Notes under the pieces: generated by a model
The model's database searches: none
The model's input: only the letters and a program-made list of their open reading frames with translations
What the model was told of the DNA's origin: nothing
Made by a program: the position numbers and the translations under genes
Shown here: positions 22,910-34,859 of the stretch, one piece after another
Layout: every line of letters begins with the position of its first letter
How positions within the stretch are numbered: position 1 is the first letter of the stretch
Assembly: GCA_031772625.1 (NCBI GenBank)
Contig: CM062817.1
Coordinates: 946,304,327 to 946,368,326 of the forward strand
Direction: 5' to 3'
Source: Pinus tabuliformis
Lineage: Eukaryota; Streptophyta; Pinopsida; Pinales; Pinaceae
Length of the DNA: 64,000 bases

Positions 22910-23998
22910 ATGCAAAGTCAACCAACTTCACCAAATTGGTATGAACTTGATTTTCCTTCCTCTGAAGATGAGTCATCCAGTCCATCTACATCAACAACAT
23001 CATCTGGTTCTTCTAGCAGTTCTTCCACATCTCCAAGCAGTAGCAGTTCTTCTGACAGTGATTCTCCACATTCTTCACCTGAACGACGTACATCAGTTTA
23101 TATTAATCCTCTTTACAATGATGGGGACTTTACAGAAGCACAAACAAGTGAGCACCAACTTCTGAAATGGGCAGTTCAACTTTTGAAAGATGTAAAGCCT
23201 GATGAACAAAATAAAACTGGCACCAGAAGGGCACATAGAAGTGAAGGCAATTTTGCCTTGATAGCAAATGATGTTACTAAACCTTCCACATACAAAGAAG
23301 CAGTAAAACATAAAGAATGGCAACGGGCTATGGTTGAAGAATATCAAGCAATAATTGATAACAACACTTGGAAACTTGTTGATTGTCCGGCAAATGTTAA
23401 ACCCATAGGATGTAAATGGGTTTACAGAATTAAGTATAATCAGAAGGGTGAACTTGAAAAGCATAAAGCACGACTTGTCGCAAAGGGTTTTGCGCAGCAG
23501 GAAGGCATTGATTATGAAGAAACTTTTGCTCCAACAGCTAAATGGAACACCATCTGATTAACACTTGCATTGGCCGCTCAAAAAGGATGGAAAGTTCATC
23601 AAATGGATGTGAAAAGTGCTTTTCTCAACGGGGATTTACAGGAGGAAGTGTATATGACCCAACCACCAGGTTTTGAAGTTGAAGGACAAGAACATAAAGT
23701 CTCCAAATTGATCAAGGCTTTATATGGATTAAAACAAGCTCCCCGAGCTTGGTATGCAAAGATGGATGAATACCTTAAGAAAGTTGGTTTTCAACGAAGT
23801 GAATCTGATGATACTTTGTATGTGCGACAACAGGGAAAATATCTGGTAATTCTTGTCATGTATGTAGATGATTTGATCATCACTGGCAATCATGATGATC
23901 ATATTGCACAGGTGAAAAAGGAGTTACATGCAGGTTTTAAGATGACAGATTTGGGATTACTTCACTAATATCTTGGAGTTGAGGTCTTCCAATGTCCA
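22910..23998 (+). pseudogene. element F linker and reverse transcriptase
   Basis: A Ser-rich linker (SSSTSPSSSSSSDSDS, about 23020-23060) is followed by RVT_2: [61 protein letters not shown] and the catalytic YVDDLIITG. Stops at 23557 (TGA, after WNTI) and 23968 (TAA, after LGLLH). Without these two changes the domain would be open. Confidence 0.92.
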
Positions 23999-24055
23999 CA
24001 TCATATTTTCATTTCTCAGAGTAAGTATGTAGCAGAGGTTCTTCAGCGTTTTGGG

Positions 24056-24832
24056 ATGCAAGATTGCAAGCCCGTTCTCACCCCAATGGAGCAAAACTTG
24101 AAACTTTCAAAATTTGAAGGGGGGGAAAAGGTGGACAGTACAACTTACAAACAGTTGATTGGCAGCTTGATTTATTTGACAAGTACTCGTCCTGATCTAT
24201 CTTATGCAGTCAGTATTCTTTCACGTTTTATGCAGGAACCACGAGACAGCCACTGGAATGCAGCCAAAAGAGTTCTTCGATATATCCAAGGAACAAAAGA
24301 TTTTGGTCTTCTTTACACAAAGACTAAAAATTTTGTACTTGGTGGATATTCTGATGCCGACTTTGCTGGGAGTATTGATGATCGAGCATCAACATTAGGT
24401 TATTTAATGAATATGGGGTCAGTAGCAGTATCTTGGAGTTGTAAGAAACAAGCTACAATGGCCACTTCTTCAGCAGAAGCAGAGTACATTTCAGCATGGG
24501 AAGCAGCATGTGAAATTGTTTGGTTGCGCAGAATTTTGCAGGACTTGGGCATTTCTCAGGCATAAGCTACATCGTTATTCATTGACAGCCAGTCAGCCAT
24601 CAAACTTGCCAAGAACCCAGTTTTTCATTCAAAGACAAAGCATGTGGACACCAAGTATCATCATATCAGATCTCTCATTGCCAAAGATGTCCTCAAGCCA
24701 GTTTATTGTCCTTCCGAAGATCAGATCTCTGACATTTTCACAAAACCGCTTGGCAGAATAAAATTTACTAAGTTCAGGGATGAACTTGGTATCTGTTGTA
24801 ATATATCTTTGGATCATAGGGGGGAATGTTAG
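24056..24832 (+). pseudogene. element F RNase H
   Basis: Continues the same frame: MIGSL-like block as LIGSLIYLTSTRPDL, YSDADFAGSIDDRAST, SSAEAEYISAWEAACE, a TAA at 24563-24565, then LFIDSQSAIKLAKNP and SKTKHVDTKYHHIRSL, ending ISDIFTKPLGRIKF and stop at 24830. The catalytic Asp (SDAD, IDSQSA) and Glu are present. Confidence 0.92.
24816..24826 (+). promoter_or_regulatory. polypurine tract of element F
   Basis: AGGGGGGAA next to the 3' LTR start at 24827. Confidence 0.85.
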
Positions 24833-25237
24833 ATGATCCAAAAATAATTTATTATCATAGGTTATAAAATTGAAATAAAATAATTATTAATTTAAGAAAT
24901 TAAATTAATAATTATTATTCTAGAATGATTAATTATTTAATGGAGACAATCAGAAATTAGTATATTGTTGTAACAAGATATGACTCTCCAAATGTGTCGT
25001 ATCTTAGGCTCTATTTTAGGAGATTAGTTAGCTAGTTGGTTTGAATAACATTTAATGTAAATGGACACTTGTTATTTAATAAGTGATCCATAATTAGAGG
25101 TAGTTAGGACATGGAGCTTATAAATAGCTCATTGCAAGAGTGTTTGGTTGTTCGGGTGTAAACTCTTGCAAAATCAATTATGTAATTGTTTTTTTCTGAT
25201 TAATAAAATTATGTGTCCGAGGACATTTCTGCCATTA
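24827..25237 (+). repeat. 3' LTR of element F
   Basis: 411 bp, same ends as the 5' copy, with about eight single-base or 1-2 base differences. Followed by the target copy ATCCT. Confidence 0.93.
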
Positions 25238-25935
25238 ATCCTCAATGATAAACATATCATATTCTTGATCAAAATGAAGTATGCTTGAAAGAAAATATTC
25301 AATGATTGCATCAGACTCCATTTAAAACTTCTGGAAATTTGAATCTTCTTGTGGGAAAATAGATTCATCCACGAGGCTTGAACAATCATCACCATATAAT
25401 GTAGACAAAAGGAAATGACCAGGTTCATGCTTTTCCAAGGATTCAACTTGATTAATAGGTTCATAGTTGACACATGAAATATCAAGAATCGAATATGAAT
25501 AATTAATAATATTAGACAAATCATCATCAGGGGAATATATTAAATAAAAATCAATTCTTCATCAGCAAATTCATCTTCCAATTTATGGATTAGTTTGGGT
25601 TCAAAAAACAAAATATCAAAAGTAGGTAGTCAAGGAACAAAAGGAATATCAGATTCGTATTGAGGAAGTTGAAGTTCCATTTGAATAAGAAAACATGATG
25701 AATATGACTCAGAATACTTCCTTCACATCTTGACTAAGAAACAAAACTTTTCATCCAAGAATTGCCAGTCCACATCCTCATCCAGAAATTCATAACAAAG
25801 ATGAACGAACCAGCTGCTTCTAGGCTCCTTGATTTCATTAAGAACATATTTATATTCTTATTTTTCTAAAACACGAAGAATCTCATTAACCAATTGCTTA
25901 AAAGATGAGATAGAATAAGTGGGTAAATGTTAATT
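25238..25935 (-). pseudogene. unidentified minus-strand frame, upstream half
   Basis: Reads on the minus strand, with a few stops, through EIKEPRSSWFVHLCYEFLDE, DVDWQFLDEKFCFLVK, PINQVESLEKHEPGHFLLS and MESDAIIEYFLSSILHFDQ to FIIED at the F insertion point. It joins the 17937-18146 segment in phase. Acidic and aromatic rich; no family recognised. It may be an accessory frame of an old retroelement or an eroded host gene. Confidence 0.45.
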
Positions 25936-26049
25936 TTAGTTAACAACGGTATGTTCTATACTTACCACAATTACTTCAATGTCCTTTAGCATCCCAATGA
26001 CAATTTCCAATTTAGTTTTCCAATAGCAATCACATTAACCATAAATCAA

Positions 26050-27018
26050 ATTGATGGTAACTGTAGATATAACATGAATAAAATAATATAGAAGACAATC
26101 TAAGACAAGGGACACCGGATTTAGCAAATGCTAGGGAAAAATCCCAAGATGGGGAAAACCCTTTGATTAATTATTCTTATTATTACATCAAATTTTCAGC
26201 ACATAGAGAGAGTAAAAAAGTCAAAATTGACTTTCGAAATTAAATTCAAAACGACCCTATCAAATTTGAAAGTTTTTTGCAACAATCAACAAACCTAACT
26301 AGAAAGTCAATGCCAGTCAAAACAATAACAAATCAGCCTCAATGTAGCTTGGTCATAACCAGTCAAACTCTGCCTTCAAAGGTGGTCAAAGTCAGCCCAA
26401 AACAATCATGAAAACAATGGTTAAACTTGGTCAAACTCTATTGTTCAGGTCTGTGGTCAACCATGAGATTGGTTTGTGGTGAAAATAAATAAAATGCCTT
26501 GGTTCCTATGCCAATAGATGCATCTTTCAAAAAATAAAATTATGGCACAAAAAATGCAGTCAAAGGAGGTTAGATCACCCTTGGTAAAAGATGGTCAAAT
26601 CAGAAATAGTCTATGAAATTTCAGCCCTGTATCTCATCCTATAATTCATATTTTTGTTGCCACACGTGTGAGGAAAAGAGATGCCCAATAAGTTGTACAA
26701 ACCAATTAGATGAGGAGAGAGAATAATGTGTGAGATGAGACTATCAAAAATGAGGTTTTAGGTATCTCATATTTATATAAGTCGTTGAGGGTGAAGAGAC
26801 ATGTCCCTTGTGCTTCATGAGCCTACATGCTGATGTGGCCAACCTTGATAATTTTCACATGTGTGGGCTTGACCTCAAAAACATATTTTCCCTTGTCCAA
26901 ATTTGAAAATATTTAGGTTTATTTTTGTGCTCTCGAAAAAAGGAAGTCAATTCAATCATAATCCCCATCAAATGAGATGTTCAAAGTGGAATTTGGTCCT
27001 AGTTTCTAATTTTAACAC
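26050..27018 (-). repeat. probable 3' LTR of copia-2
   Basis: Minus strand starts TGTTAAAATTAGAAAC right after GAGTGGGAG, a usual copia tract-plus-LTR start. A TATA-like TATATAAATA lies near 26770-26780 (minus strand) and a segment of a type common in copia LTR ends (AAAGGGTTTTCCCC) near 26150. The left edge is not precise. Confidence 0.5.
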
Positions 27019-27600
27019 TCCCACTCAACTAGGGAGAATTCCATTGGCCAATCCATCCATCATCATTGATCATCATGCCATCCTAACCTCATGTGACATC
27101 CATGTATCTGGTATCTACTTTGTTTAGCACTGATATAGATAATGAAGAAGAATCAATTGATAGTGAGTCACAAGACCTTACCACTCTCCACTAAGAAAAT
27201 TCAGTTCCAGGGTAGAACCCCAATCATACTTGATCCTAGATCAAGTTTTTGAGCACCATGCATCCTAAACATAGGGAGTAGGACAATAAACGATGCATAT
27301 ATCTATAGTTCTATGGTCCCTATCCACTCTTCCCAACTCATTGGCTAGATGAGAGGTACTTCACATGAGTCTCAGACTACATAGGTAGGATGTATGTTGG
27401 GGCATCCATAGGAGAAGGTAAACCACTCATCCTACTGATATGCCATAGGAGAAGGTGAATCACTCACCCTACACAAATTTCAACCATCATGAGGTATCAC
27501 AGGTGAAGGTGAAACACTCACCCTATGGTTTCACATAGCTCCAAGAAGTACCCCAAGCTCGCAGGAGATCCTAGAGCTCAATTCCCAACTCAACTGAGAC
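27019..27600 (-). other. 3' untranslated stretch of copia-2
   Basis: No frame of note. 27400-27540 has about three imperfect copies of ATAGGAGAAGGTGAATCACTC. Confidence 0.4.
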
Positions 27601-28210
27601 CCTCATGGGAGGGTCCTTCCACGGCTCCAAGTATCCCTCGGAAGCCTAAGAATTTGACCCTCCCTAAGGGATTTGATAGGGTGTTTGGAACCATCTCATC
27701 AGTCCTTATGTGTTAGAGCCTTAGTGATCCCTGTTGTACCATATCCTGAATAAAGTGGTACCTCATATCAATGTGCTTGGAGCAGATGTGGAATATAGGA
27801 TTCTCTGAAATATGAATCCCACTATGGTTTTCACAACAGATCACAGTGGTATCTAGCACGTGCTAAAATAGCTCACTAAAGAGCTTCCTCAACCAAAAAA
27901 CTTAACAAAAAGTCATACTAGCTATAATATATTTGGCCTCAATAGTACTTAGAGAAACCAATTTTTGCTTCATGGTCATCCAAGAAATCGAAGCAGATCC
28001 CAATGAGAAGTAACATCCTAACGTGTACTTTTATCCATGACACTTCCAACCCAGTCAACATTATTATATCCATGTAGTTTCAAACTACCGACAATGTATC
28101 TCATCCCATAGTTGATTGTGCCACAAAGATATCTCAAGATATTATTAGCAATAATCTAATGTATGTGATGAGGCTCAACCATAAATTGAGTCAATGTATT
28201 CACAACAAAT
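27600..28210 (-). pseudogene. copia-2 RNase H relic
   Basis: Minus strand reads, with stops and shifts, HHIHWIIANNILRYLCGTI, LKLHGYNNVDWVGSVMDK, CENHSGIHISENPIF, SKHIDMRYHFIQDMVQQG and LSNPLGRVKFLGFRGILG, the final blocks of copia RNase H. The DADW block has become NNVDW. The rest of the element upstream (to the right) is missing or unrecognisable. Confidence 0.8.
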
Positions 28211-28216
28211 CATATG

Positions 28217-28470
28217 TTAGATCAGGAGTTTACCAAGAACATATGGCCCCCTACAAGTTGTTAATATTTGGAAGGGTTCTCTAATTCGCTCCCAGCAACA
28301 CTTACACATAGCTTCTTGAAGTTGAGTTCCATCATAGTAGACACAAACTTGCAATACACCATCCCACATCTCTCTAGTAGCTTCACAATATATTTTCCTT
28401 GAGAATGGAAAATCTCGGTCGTATTTTTCTAGACCTCTAGGTCTAGGAATCAATGCATCATCCCTAGGTC
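28217..28470 (-). pseudogene. unidentified minus-strand frame next to element E
   Basis: An 85-codon run (GLEKYDRDFPFSRKIYCEA to RGPYVLGKLLI) that the LTR of E interrupts at 28471; the frame continues only spuriously into the LTR. Cys and Arg rich, no match known to me. Confidence 0.3.
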
Positions 28471-29506
28471 TGTAACAACCCCTATTTAAAAGTTCATGTA
28501 AAGGAAAAATAAGGCCATGGTTAAGGGTCACGTATTCCAAGTTGAATGTTCAGAAAATATATCCTAGTGGGCATCAATGAATGTGTTTATGGATAAGAGA
28601 AATTGGAAAAGGAAATGGCTAAGGCATTAAAAGGGAAAAAAGGTATTTTTGGCACATTTATTTATGAAAATAAAGAAAAATAGGAGAAAAGCTAGGTGAA
28701 AGGTCACATGTTGCATGTGAGGAGGAAATTGAAGGAAAATAATGGAAAATGAAGGAAATAGAGGCCTCACTAATAAGAAGGCTTGTGAGGATCAACTTGT
28801 ATCCTTTTGTTATTTCAATTTTGGAGCTCTCTCATTATTTTTCCTCTCTCACTCTTGGACACTTAGACTTTTCTTGGAGCATTCTAGATTTGAAGCAAGG
28901 AAAAGGAAAAGAAAGAAAAGGAAGGACAAGGAAAGAAAGGAAATAAAAGATCAAGCAAGGAAGAGAAAGATCAAGAATCTTAAGCAAGAATACTTGCATG
29001 TAACATATTGCATGTGTGGTTTCATAGTTGGTTTGGACATGCATGAATTTGCATGTTGGTATATGGCTATCTTGCTATCGGTGGCATGGTTTTACCGGAT
29101 TATGATAGTGGTTTTCATCCTTGCCTTGCCTTTTTCCAGATAGCCATGGTATGATGGGATTGTTTCTTGGTTTTGAGCTTTGGAGCTGCCGATGGTTTCA
29201 AAATCTAGGGCAGAGGTGGTCTCAGGAAAATCCCAAAGGCCTAGGAATCCCTTGACTAGTTTTAGAGGGATACACAATAAAGCCTAATGGTGGAGTCTCA
29301 GTTTAGGGCCTAATGATATGATGTGGATTGCGGTAAATCTTAAGAGATTGGTAAATCTAAAGCATAGTGATGGAGTCCAAAGGAATTCTAAGCTTGGTTT
29401 TGTTTTGTAACCATGGTGCTAGTTTTGGTGAGATCATGGTTTGGTGAGGGTGGAGGTGGTTTAACCTCTGGATTCCTTTAATTGTTTTTGGACTGGTTTA
29501 TCCATG
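28471..29506 (+). repeat. 5' LTR of element E, left part
   Basis: Starts TGTAACAACCCC and matches the chromovirus-1 LTR from 13693 onward (for example GGAGCTCTCTCATTATT). Interrupted by element D after CCATG. Continues at 54495. Confidence 0.85.
29502..29506. repeat. target duplication of element D, left copy
   Basis: CCATG, repeated at 54490-54494 on the other side of the 25-kb insertion. Confidence 0.9.
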
Positions 29507-30244
29507 TGTTATGCCCAGCAATAACCCCCCTTTTTATTTTTTTTTATTACTAATACTAAATAAATGGGGACCCTTCTAAAGAATAAAAAGTAGCACTTAT
29601 ATTCCCCTTTGAATAAAACATATTATCATAAACTTAGGAAAACACCTACAAAACCCAAAAAACTTAAGTTTTATGATAAGCTTTCGAATAAAATCATTCT
29701 CTTAACAAAAATACATTGCGTTACAAAGGGTAATGGAGGACATCATATAAGCAAAGTTCCGAAATTATGAAAACACGATGCGGGATTGCATGCCTTAAAT
29801 ACCCATCACGCATCGTAGCTTTCATATGCCGCAAGTATCACCTAAGGTAAGATATCCTGATCCAGCGATATGCGATAGGGCATCTTGCAGAAACATGAGG
29901 TGATAAACGATTTTTAATGAAATGGATTAGCAATATTGTGATCTGCGATATTGTGAAGCAAATCGAAAAGTCGCTTTATCGCAGATTTGCAGGGCTCATC
30001 ATTCGATAAAGTTTTTCTCGTAATTTGATACCATGTTATGGGCATTAATGTCAATTTAATGGTTAGTTGATGGTCATTAATGAGATAAGATTTAGATATG
30101 ATTGAAAGGCCATTTCACGTAGGGTGATATATTTGATATGATTTTGGCATTAAGAGCTTTCCCGTTACCTTATCTCTTACCATTATTCTTTCCTTACTTG
30201 TAAATTTGGAGGAGAGGAAAGTAGAATAATATACGCAGCAGTTT

Positions 30245-31392
30245 GCAGAGCATAATGGGAAAGATGGAAAAAGCTCTGGTTGCTAAGGACAAAGAGATGA
30301 CGCCCTTAGACACAGACACCACCTGTAACAGAGATGCCAGCATAACCACTTGGGAAGGCATGTAAAGTTTTCTCGAAGAAGAAAACCCGAGAGTCATGGA
30401 AGTTAAAGCAATAGCAGACTCATGGGGGTCATCTAAGGCATCAATTTCTAAACTTGCATGTTCGTTCTTGCATCGGATAGCGGAAAGACCTAAAATTCTT
30501 CCACACACAGACATGGTTAAGTGGGTACTGAATAGTGCTGATATAATAGATAGACAATTCAAATCTCGAAGCCAAGACCTCATTGGGTCATTCACTCCAG
30601 AAGATTAAAGGTTTATGTATCATCTACCAGAAACGCATAGGAGGAAAAACTAGCACCTGGGAAGCCTGGATCGGGAAAAGGAGGCAGTTTTCGATGTGCA
30701 ATTAGCGCTTAACACTAATCACGCATCGCTGGGAAAATCCCCTTGAGAAGGAAAGCCCTAGAACACTCGGCCGCATGTAAGCCAGGAGAACCATGGGGAA
30801 AGCGCTAAAGGGTAAAGGTGATACCTGCACACCAAAACCGGTAGTATTTATCAGGGGCATCCTTGGGCGGTAAGTGGATTTGGTTGAAACCTAGCACTTG
30901 GCAGGAATCAGAAGAAGGGAGGAAAGGAGGCGTGCTCAGAATCAATGAAGCCCACAAAGAAATGGTCTTTCATAAGTGGGACACACAAATTAGGAAGGAA
31001 AAATAGGCAGCAGAAGAAGCAGCTACAGTGGCAAACAACGTCATTGACTGTGCAATGAAAACCTGCATAGAGAAAACCTCACATCAAAGACTGCTCCAGG
31101 ATTTCTCCCAAAGGCACAACAACTGCAGACAAGCTGGAGACAAAAAGCTGAGGAAAGGGTAGAGTCCATGAAGAAGTTAACCAAGTTGAATTGGGATTCT
31201 TACTGGCAGTACTTGGTTAAACCGCACAGTCAATGGATGACTCTCAAAAGCCTTACGAACTCTTTCGGAAAGATAGAGCCATCACTTGCAAATTCTTTTT
31301 TCGCAAGGCAACTAAAATCGGAGGTCATCCAACCGACGCTCCTCAAGCCGATGCTAAATGCTTGTGATATCAGAGAACAGATACATAGATAG
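30245..31392 (+). pseudogene. LTR-internal frame of D, 5' copy
   Basis: Starts near an ATG at 30255 (TTCNRDASITTWEGM... after a short stretch), then MVKWVLNSADIIDRQFKSRS and DLIGSFTPED before a stop at 30606, then after several breaks MKKLTKLNWDSYWQYLVKPH and ACDIREQ to 31392. The same order of blocks appears in the 3' LTR at 52447-53559, so the frame was part of the LTR before duplication. Function unknown. The block around GSFTPED recalls accessory plant retroelement proteins, from memory only. Confidence 0.6.
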
Positions 31393-31538
31393 TTAATTTC
31401 CAGATTCAGTTTTAGTTTTAGTTTTGATTTATTTTTTCCTTAGATGAGGATGGTCATTTAAACCTCCTCCTATATTTTTGTAATAAACTATTCTTAGTAT
31501 TTAGTTAGTAGTATCTTAACCCCTCTCATACATTTAGA

Positions 31539-31543
31539 GAGGG
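31539..31543. repeat. target duplication of element C, left copy
   Basis: GAGGG, repeated at 43853-43857 after the right LTR of C. Confidence 0.9.
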
Positions 31544-32559
31544 TGCTATGGGGTAAAATGCATGGGATGAAAGCTACCCTCAAAGGCCTTCCTGGGACCT
31601 TGGACAGACTGTAATATTATCTACAAAAGCTACCTGTTACACGCATGTTCATCTATCAAACATAAATTGATAGGGTATTGAAAGAGGATCACCTTTGGTT
31701 CCTTCTAGATTCACTTGGGGATCTCCATGCGGCAAGAAGAACTCCTTCTAATCCAGCTCCAAGTTGATTCCTACACAAAGGAAAAAGCAAACCAATCACA
31801 GCATACAATTCTAAAAACTAATGTAAGAATCGTAACAAACATGTATAAATGTATAACTTAACTACTCAACTCGACAAGCATCAGAATGAACAAATAAATG
31901 CACAATATCACCGACACTTTGGAGTAGGGAACACAACTGCAGTTCTATATTCAAAATGGAAGAGTGATTACAACAATCTGTTGTATCATCCTTCCTTACC
32001 CCTTCTTCCTCTCTCTCTCTCCTTCTTACAGCTAGCTCCTTAAAGAATATGATAGTTTCATAACAGCTCTATAACCTATCCTTCTAAATGCTCTGACCCT
32101 TTTGCAATGGCCCTCTCGCTACTTATGTAGCAATAGAATTAGGGCTACCAAGATCCATCTAGAGTTCATTAGGGAAAAAACCATGAACCTGCCCTGTTTA
32201 CAAGATTTTTCCCATTTTCCTTCATTCTCATAATATAATTTCTCCAAATATATTGTTTTTTGGAGTTTCCTTGCTTTTCTTGCACAAATTTAGGGATTTA
32301 ATATCTAGATATTTATGAGAAGATTCATTGGCATAACCTCTTGAACATCACTTAAGTTCACTAACACTCCCCCTGGTCTAACAACATGAGTTAGCAGCCT
32401 GATTAACGCTCCTTTATGCTTGGTAACAAGATTTATAAAGCAGGTTGTCAATGTATAGAGAGCACTAGTGTGGATTTCGGGCTTGCAATTGTGGTCATTG
32501 TTTCAGTCACCTTGTATTTCACTTATGAGTTGATGAGGAGGTCAATTTGTCCTATAACA
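31544..32559 (-). repeat. 3' LTR of element C
   Basis: Plus-strand TGCTATGGGG to CCTATAACA; partner at 42831-43852. Confidence 0.92.
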
Positions 32560-33697
32560 AATGCCTCCTAAAGTATGAGATCATAGGCAGAGACGAATGC
32601 CAAAATACTTTATGAAAAAACCATTGTAATTTGTTGTCAAAATCTTTGTAGAGAGAGAGAGAGAGAGAGAAGTTTCAGGCAGCAAGGAAAACCTGATACA
32701 ACACATATACATATATATAAACTGCTAGAATCATGTCTTGAGTCGGGCATTCCCATGCTCAGTAGCTATGTTAGAGTAATTTTCTCCTCGAAGATATAAC
32801 AATGTTGTCTGCCAATATGGCACAGGGCGGATCTAGTGTCATAATAGATCATCCTGAAATAGCAATCTCCAAAGAACAATATTGCAGCTTGAGAGAGGAA
32901 ACAAGGCTAAATGATGCAAGCCTTTGCTCAAGGTCTTGATTCCCGCTTCACCGAACAGCATAGATTGGTACATGTGATAATATGTGTTGACGTCGAACAT
33001 GCACGAAATCATCTGATTACCAGTCAATAATGGAGATCGTTAACAGATGTGAGGAAGGCCACCAATAATGGTGATGGTCTCCAAGATGCACAGTGCAAAC
33101 TAGTGAGTGTGAAATATTTTTTGTCGTCAAACACTCGTAAAATCACTTAACCAAGAGCTAATAATGAAAACACATGATAAAACACAAGGTAACCAGCCAC
33201 TAATGTCTGCAAGCACCAAGGCACTGAATGTGTTTCTAGGTTATCTTCCTAGATAGAGTGTTGAAGTTGATAGGAAGAAACCTATCGAAAGGTAGGCAAT
33301 GATGTGTCCTATATGAGTCAACATAAAACCAGACAAGGATGATTTTGTTTTTTGAAGAATCTTTTGATCTTTTGGGTCTAAACAACGGAGGGCATGATGA
33401 AAGGATATGTAGGATTGGTTGATAGAGGAAACAAGTAGGGACCCTTGAACAATAGAAGGCATGACAATGGTTTTAACTAGACAACACTAGACTCATGAAC
33501 ACTACAGAGTGTTTAAGATAAGGAGATGCAATTACATCAGGGTATATAGGCTAAAAACTCATAGGTTGGTTGGGTTCATGTTGAGAGGCTATCAAAATAA
33601 TGGCTTATCTGAGGGAGGCCATGTTCAAGGGAACATTTTCTGCCAAAGCATGCTTGCGAATATAGGATATAATTTTATTGTCCACCTTCACCGTCTA
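32560..33697. other. 3' region of element C, no gene seen
   Basis: Holds an (AG)n microsatellite of about 22 bases at 32654-32675 and a TATATATA run near 32712. Short frames only. Next to the LTR there is no clear polypurine tract on the minus strand. Confidence 0.6.
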
Positions 33698-34690
33698 ATT
33701 TTTTAATGAGTCCAGACGGGTAAACTCATCAATCTTTTCATGTTTAGAGAGTCTGAAAATGATCGCAAAAGGAACGACTCTTTGCCCTATCTGATTAGTT
33801 TAATGAGTCCAGACAGGCAAACTTGTTGATTTTTTCATCATTTAAGAGTCTGAAAAGTATCATAAAAAGAATGACTCTATATCTTGTCTGTGTATTTAAA
33901 GAGTCTAGACTAGACAACTCGGTGGTCTTTTCATATTTAGAGAGTCTGAAAAGATCGTAAAGAGAGACTCCATGGTGGTCCCTTTGTCATCGTTGTTAAC
34001 CGGGTGTTACAAAAGGTTAATAGTATACCCGGATCTGTTACTTTTCCATATTTTAATATATTGAACCTAGATAAAGAGAAATCTTTTTCCAATAGATGTC
34101 GACCTCATTTTGTTACGAGTACGAGGCACTAGACTAAACTCGTGTTTTTTTGTGACACTTTAATGAGCTCGGTAACAAAAAGGTGAGATTTTTCATTTTT
34201 TAACGAGCAAGAAAAAAGTACCTGAAACAATGCTCAAGTCATCTTTTAGCATGTTTAATGAGCTGCAAGACAGAGCTTGGGATTTTTTTAGTTTGAAGAG
34301 CGAGAAAAAATTCCCTAAAAAGGATTCTCCATTGGTCTTCTTCAGTTTATGAGCTAGAACAAGATAAAAAAACGAGGTTCTTAGAGCAACATTTGCATAT
34401 ATTTAGTGAGTGCAAATGTTGAAAAACTCGGATATGGTTACTATTTTTTAAAGAGTGATAAAATATCATAAAAAGTGTTCTGACCATCATTGCATATATT
34501 TAATGAGTGAAAATGATGAAAACTCGGGGATGTTTGTACTTTTTAAAGAGCAATAAAATATCCCTAAAAGTGCTTTACTGATTATGGTATATATGTTTAA
34601 CCAGCCCTACCACAAAAACTCGGAAATGTTTATATTTTTTAAAGAGCAATAAAATGTCTCCAAAAGTGCTCTTCTGAGAATTGCATGCAG
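33698..34690 (-). repeat. tandem array of degenerate ~100-115-bp units in the 3' region of C
   Basis: About nine diverged copies, each with TTTAATGAGT, a stretch ending AACTCGG (or ACTCAT), and TTTTTAAAGAG followed by A-rich sequence and CTCT. The first three (33698-33985) are closest to each other (GAGTCCAGAC...GAGAGTCTGAAAA). Tandem repeats in the 3' untranslated part of Ogre/Tat elements are known. Confidence 0.75.
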
Positions 34691-34851
34691 CTTTTACTGC
34701 TTTTCATTCCTAAAAGTAATTTCATCAAAAGCGGCAAAAAGTATAAAAATAGGCAGCAATTCCTATTATTTGGGTTCATGCATGATAAAAAATCATGTAG
34801 AATGGACTACATCCTCTTTAATGATTTTCAAAAAATCATATCTCTCAAAGT

Positions 34852-34859
34852 TATATAAG
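34852..34859 (+). promoter_or_regulatory. possible TATA box of the antisense gene in C
   Basis: TATATAAG about 30 bases before the presumed start of a plus-strand transcript that would cover the antisense frame. Antisense to the element as a whole. Confidence 0.4.

Larger units (their letters stand above)
18147..25237 (+). mobile_element. copia element F, young and nearly complete
   Basis: 7091 bp with 410- and 411-bp LTRs, methionine primer site, a long leader, one gag-pol frame (20480-24832) and a polypurine tract. Target duplication ATCCT at 18142-18146 and 25238-25242. LTRs differ at roughly eight positions by eye. The whole coding part is in one reading frame, broken only by five stop codons, so decay is recent. 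Confidence 0.95.
29507..31543 (+). repeat. 5' LTR of D, left part
   Basis: Matches 51691-53716. Carries a decayed frame (30245-31392) that is also present in the 3' LTR. Interrupted by element C inserted at GAGGG. Confidence 0.9.

Noticed and set aside
32654-32720. (AG)n and TATATATA runs as regulatory sites
   Set aside because: Simple microsatellites in an untranslated region, no further signal.
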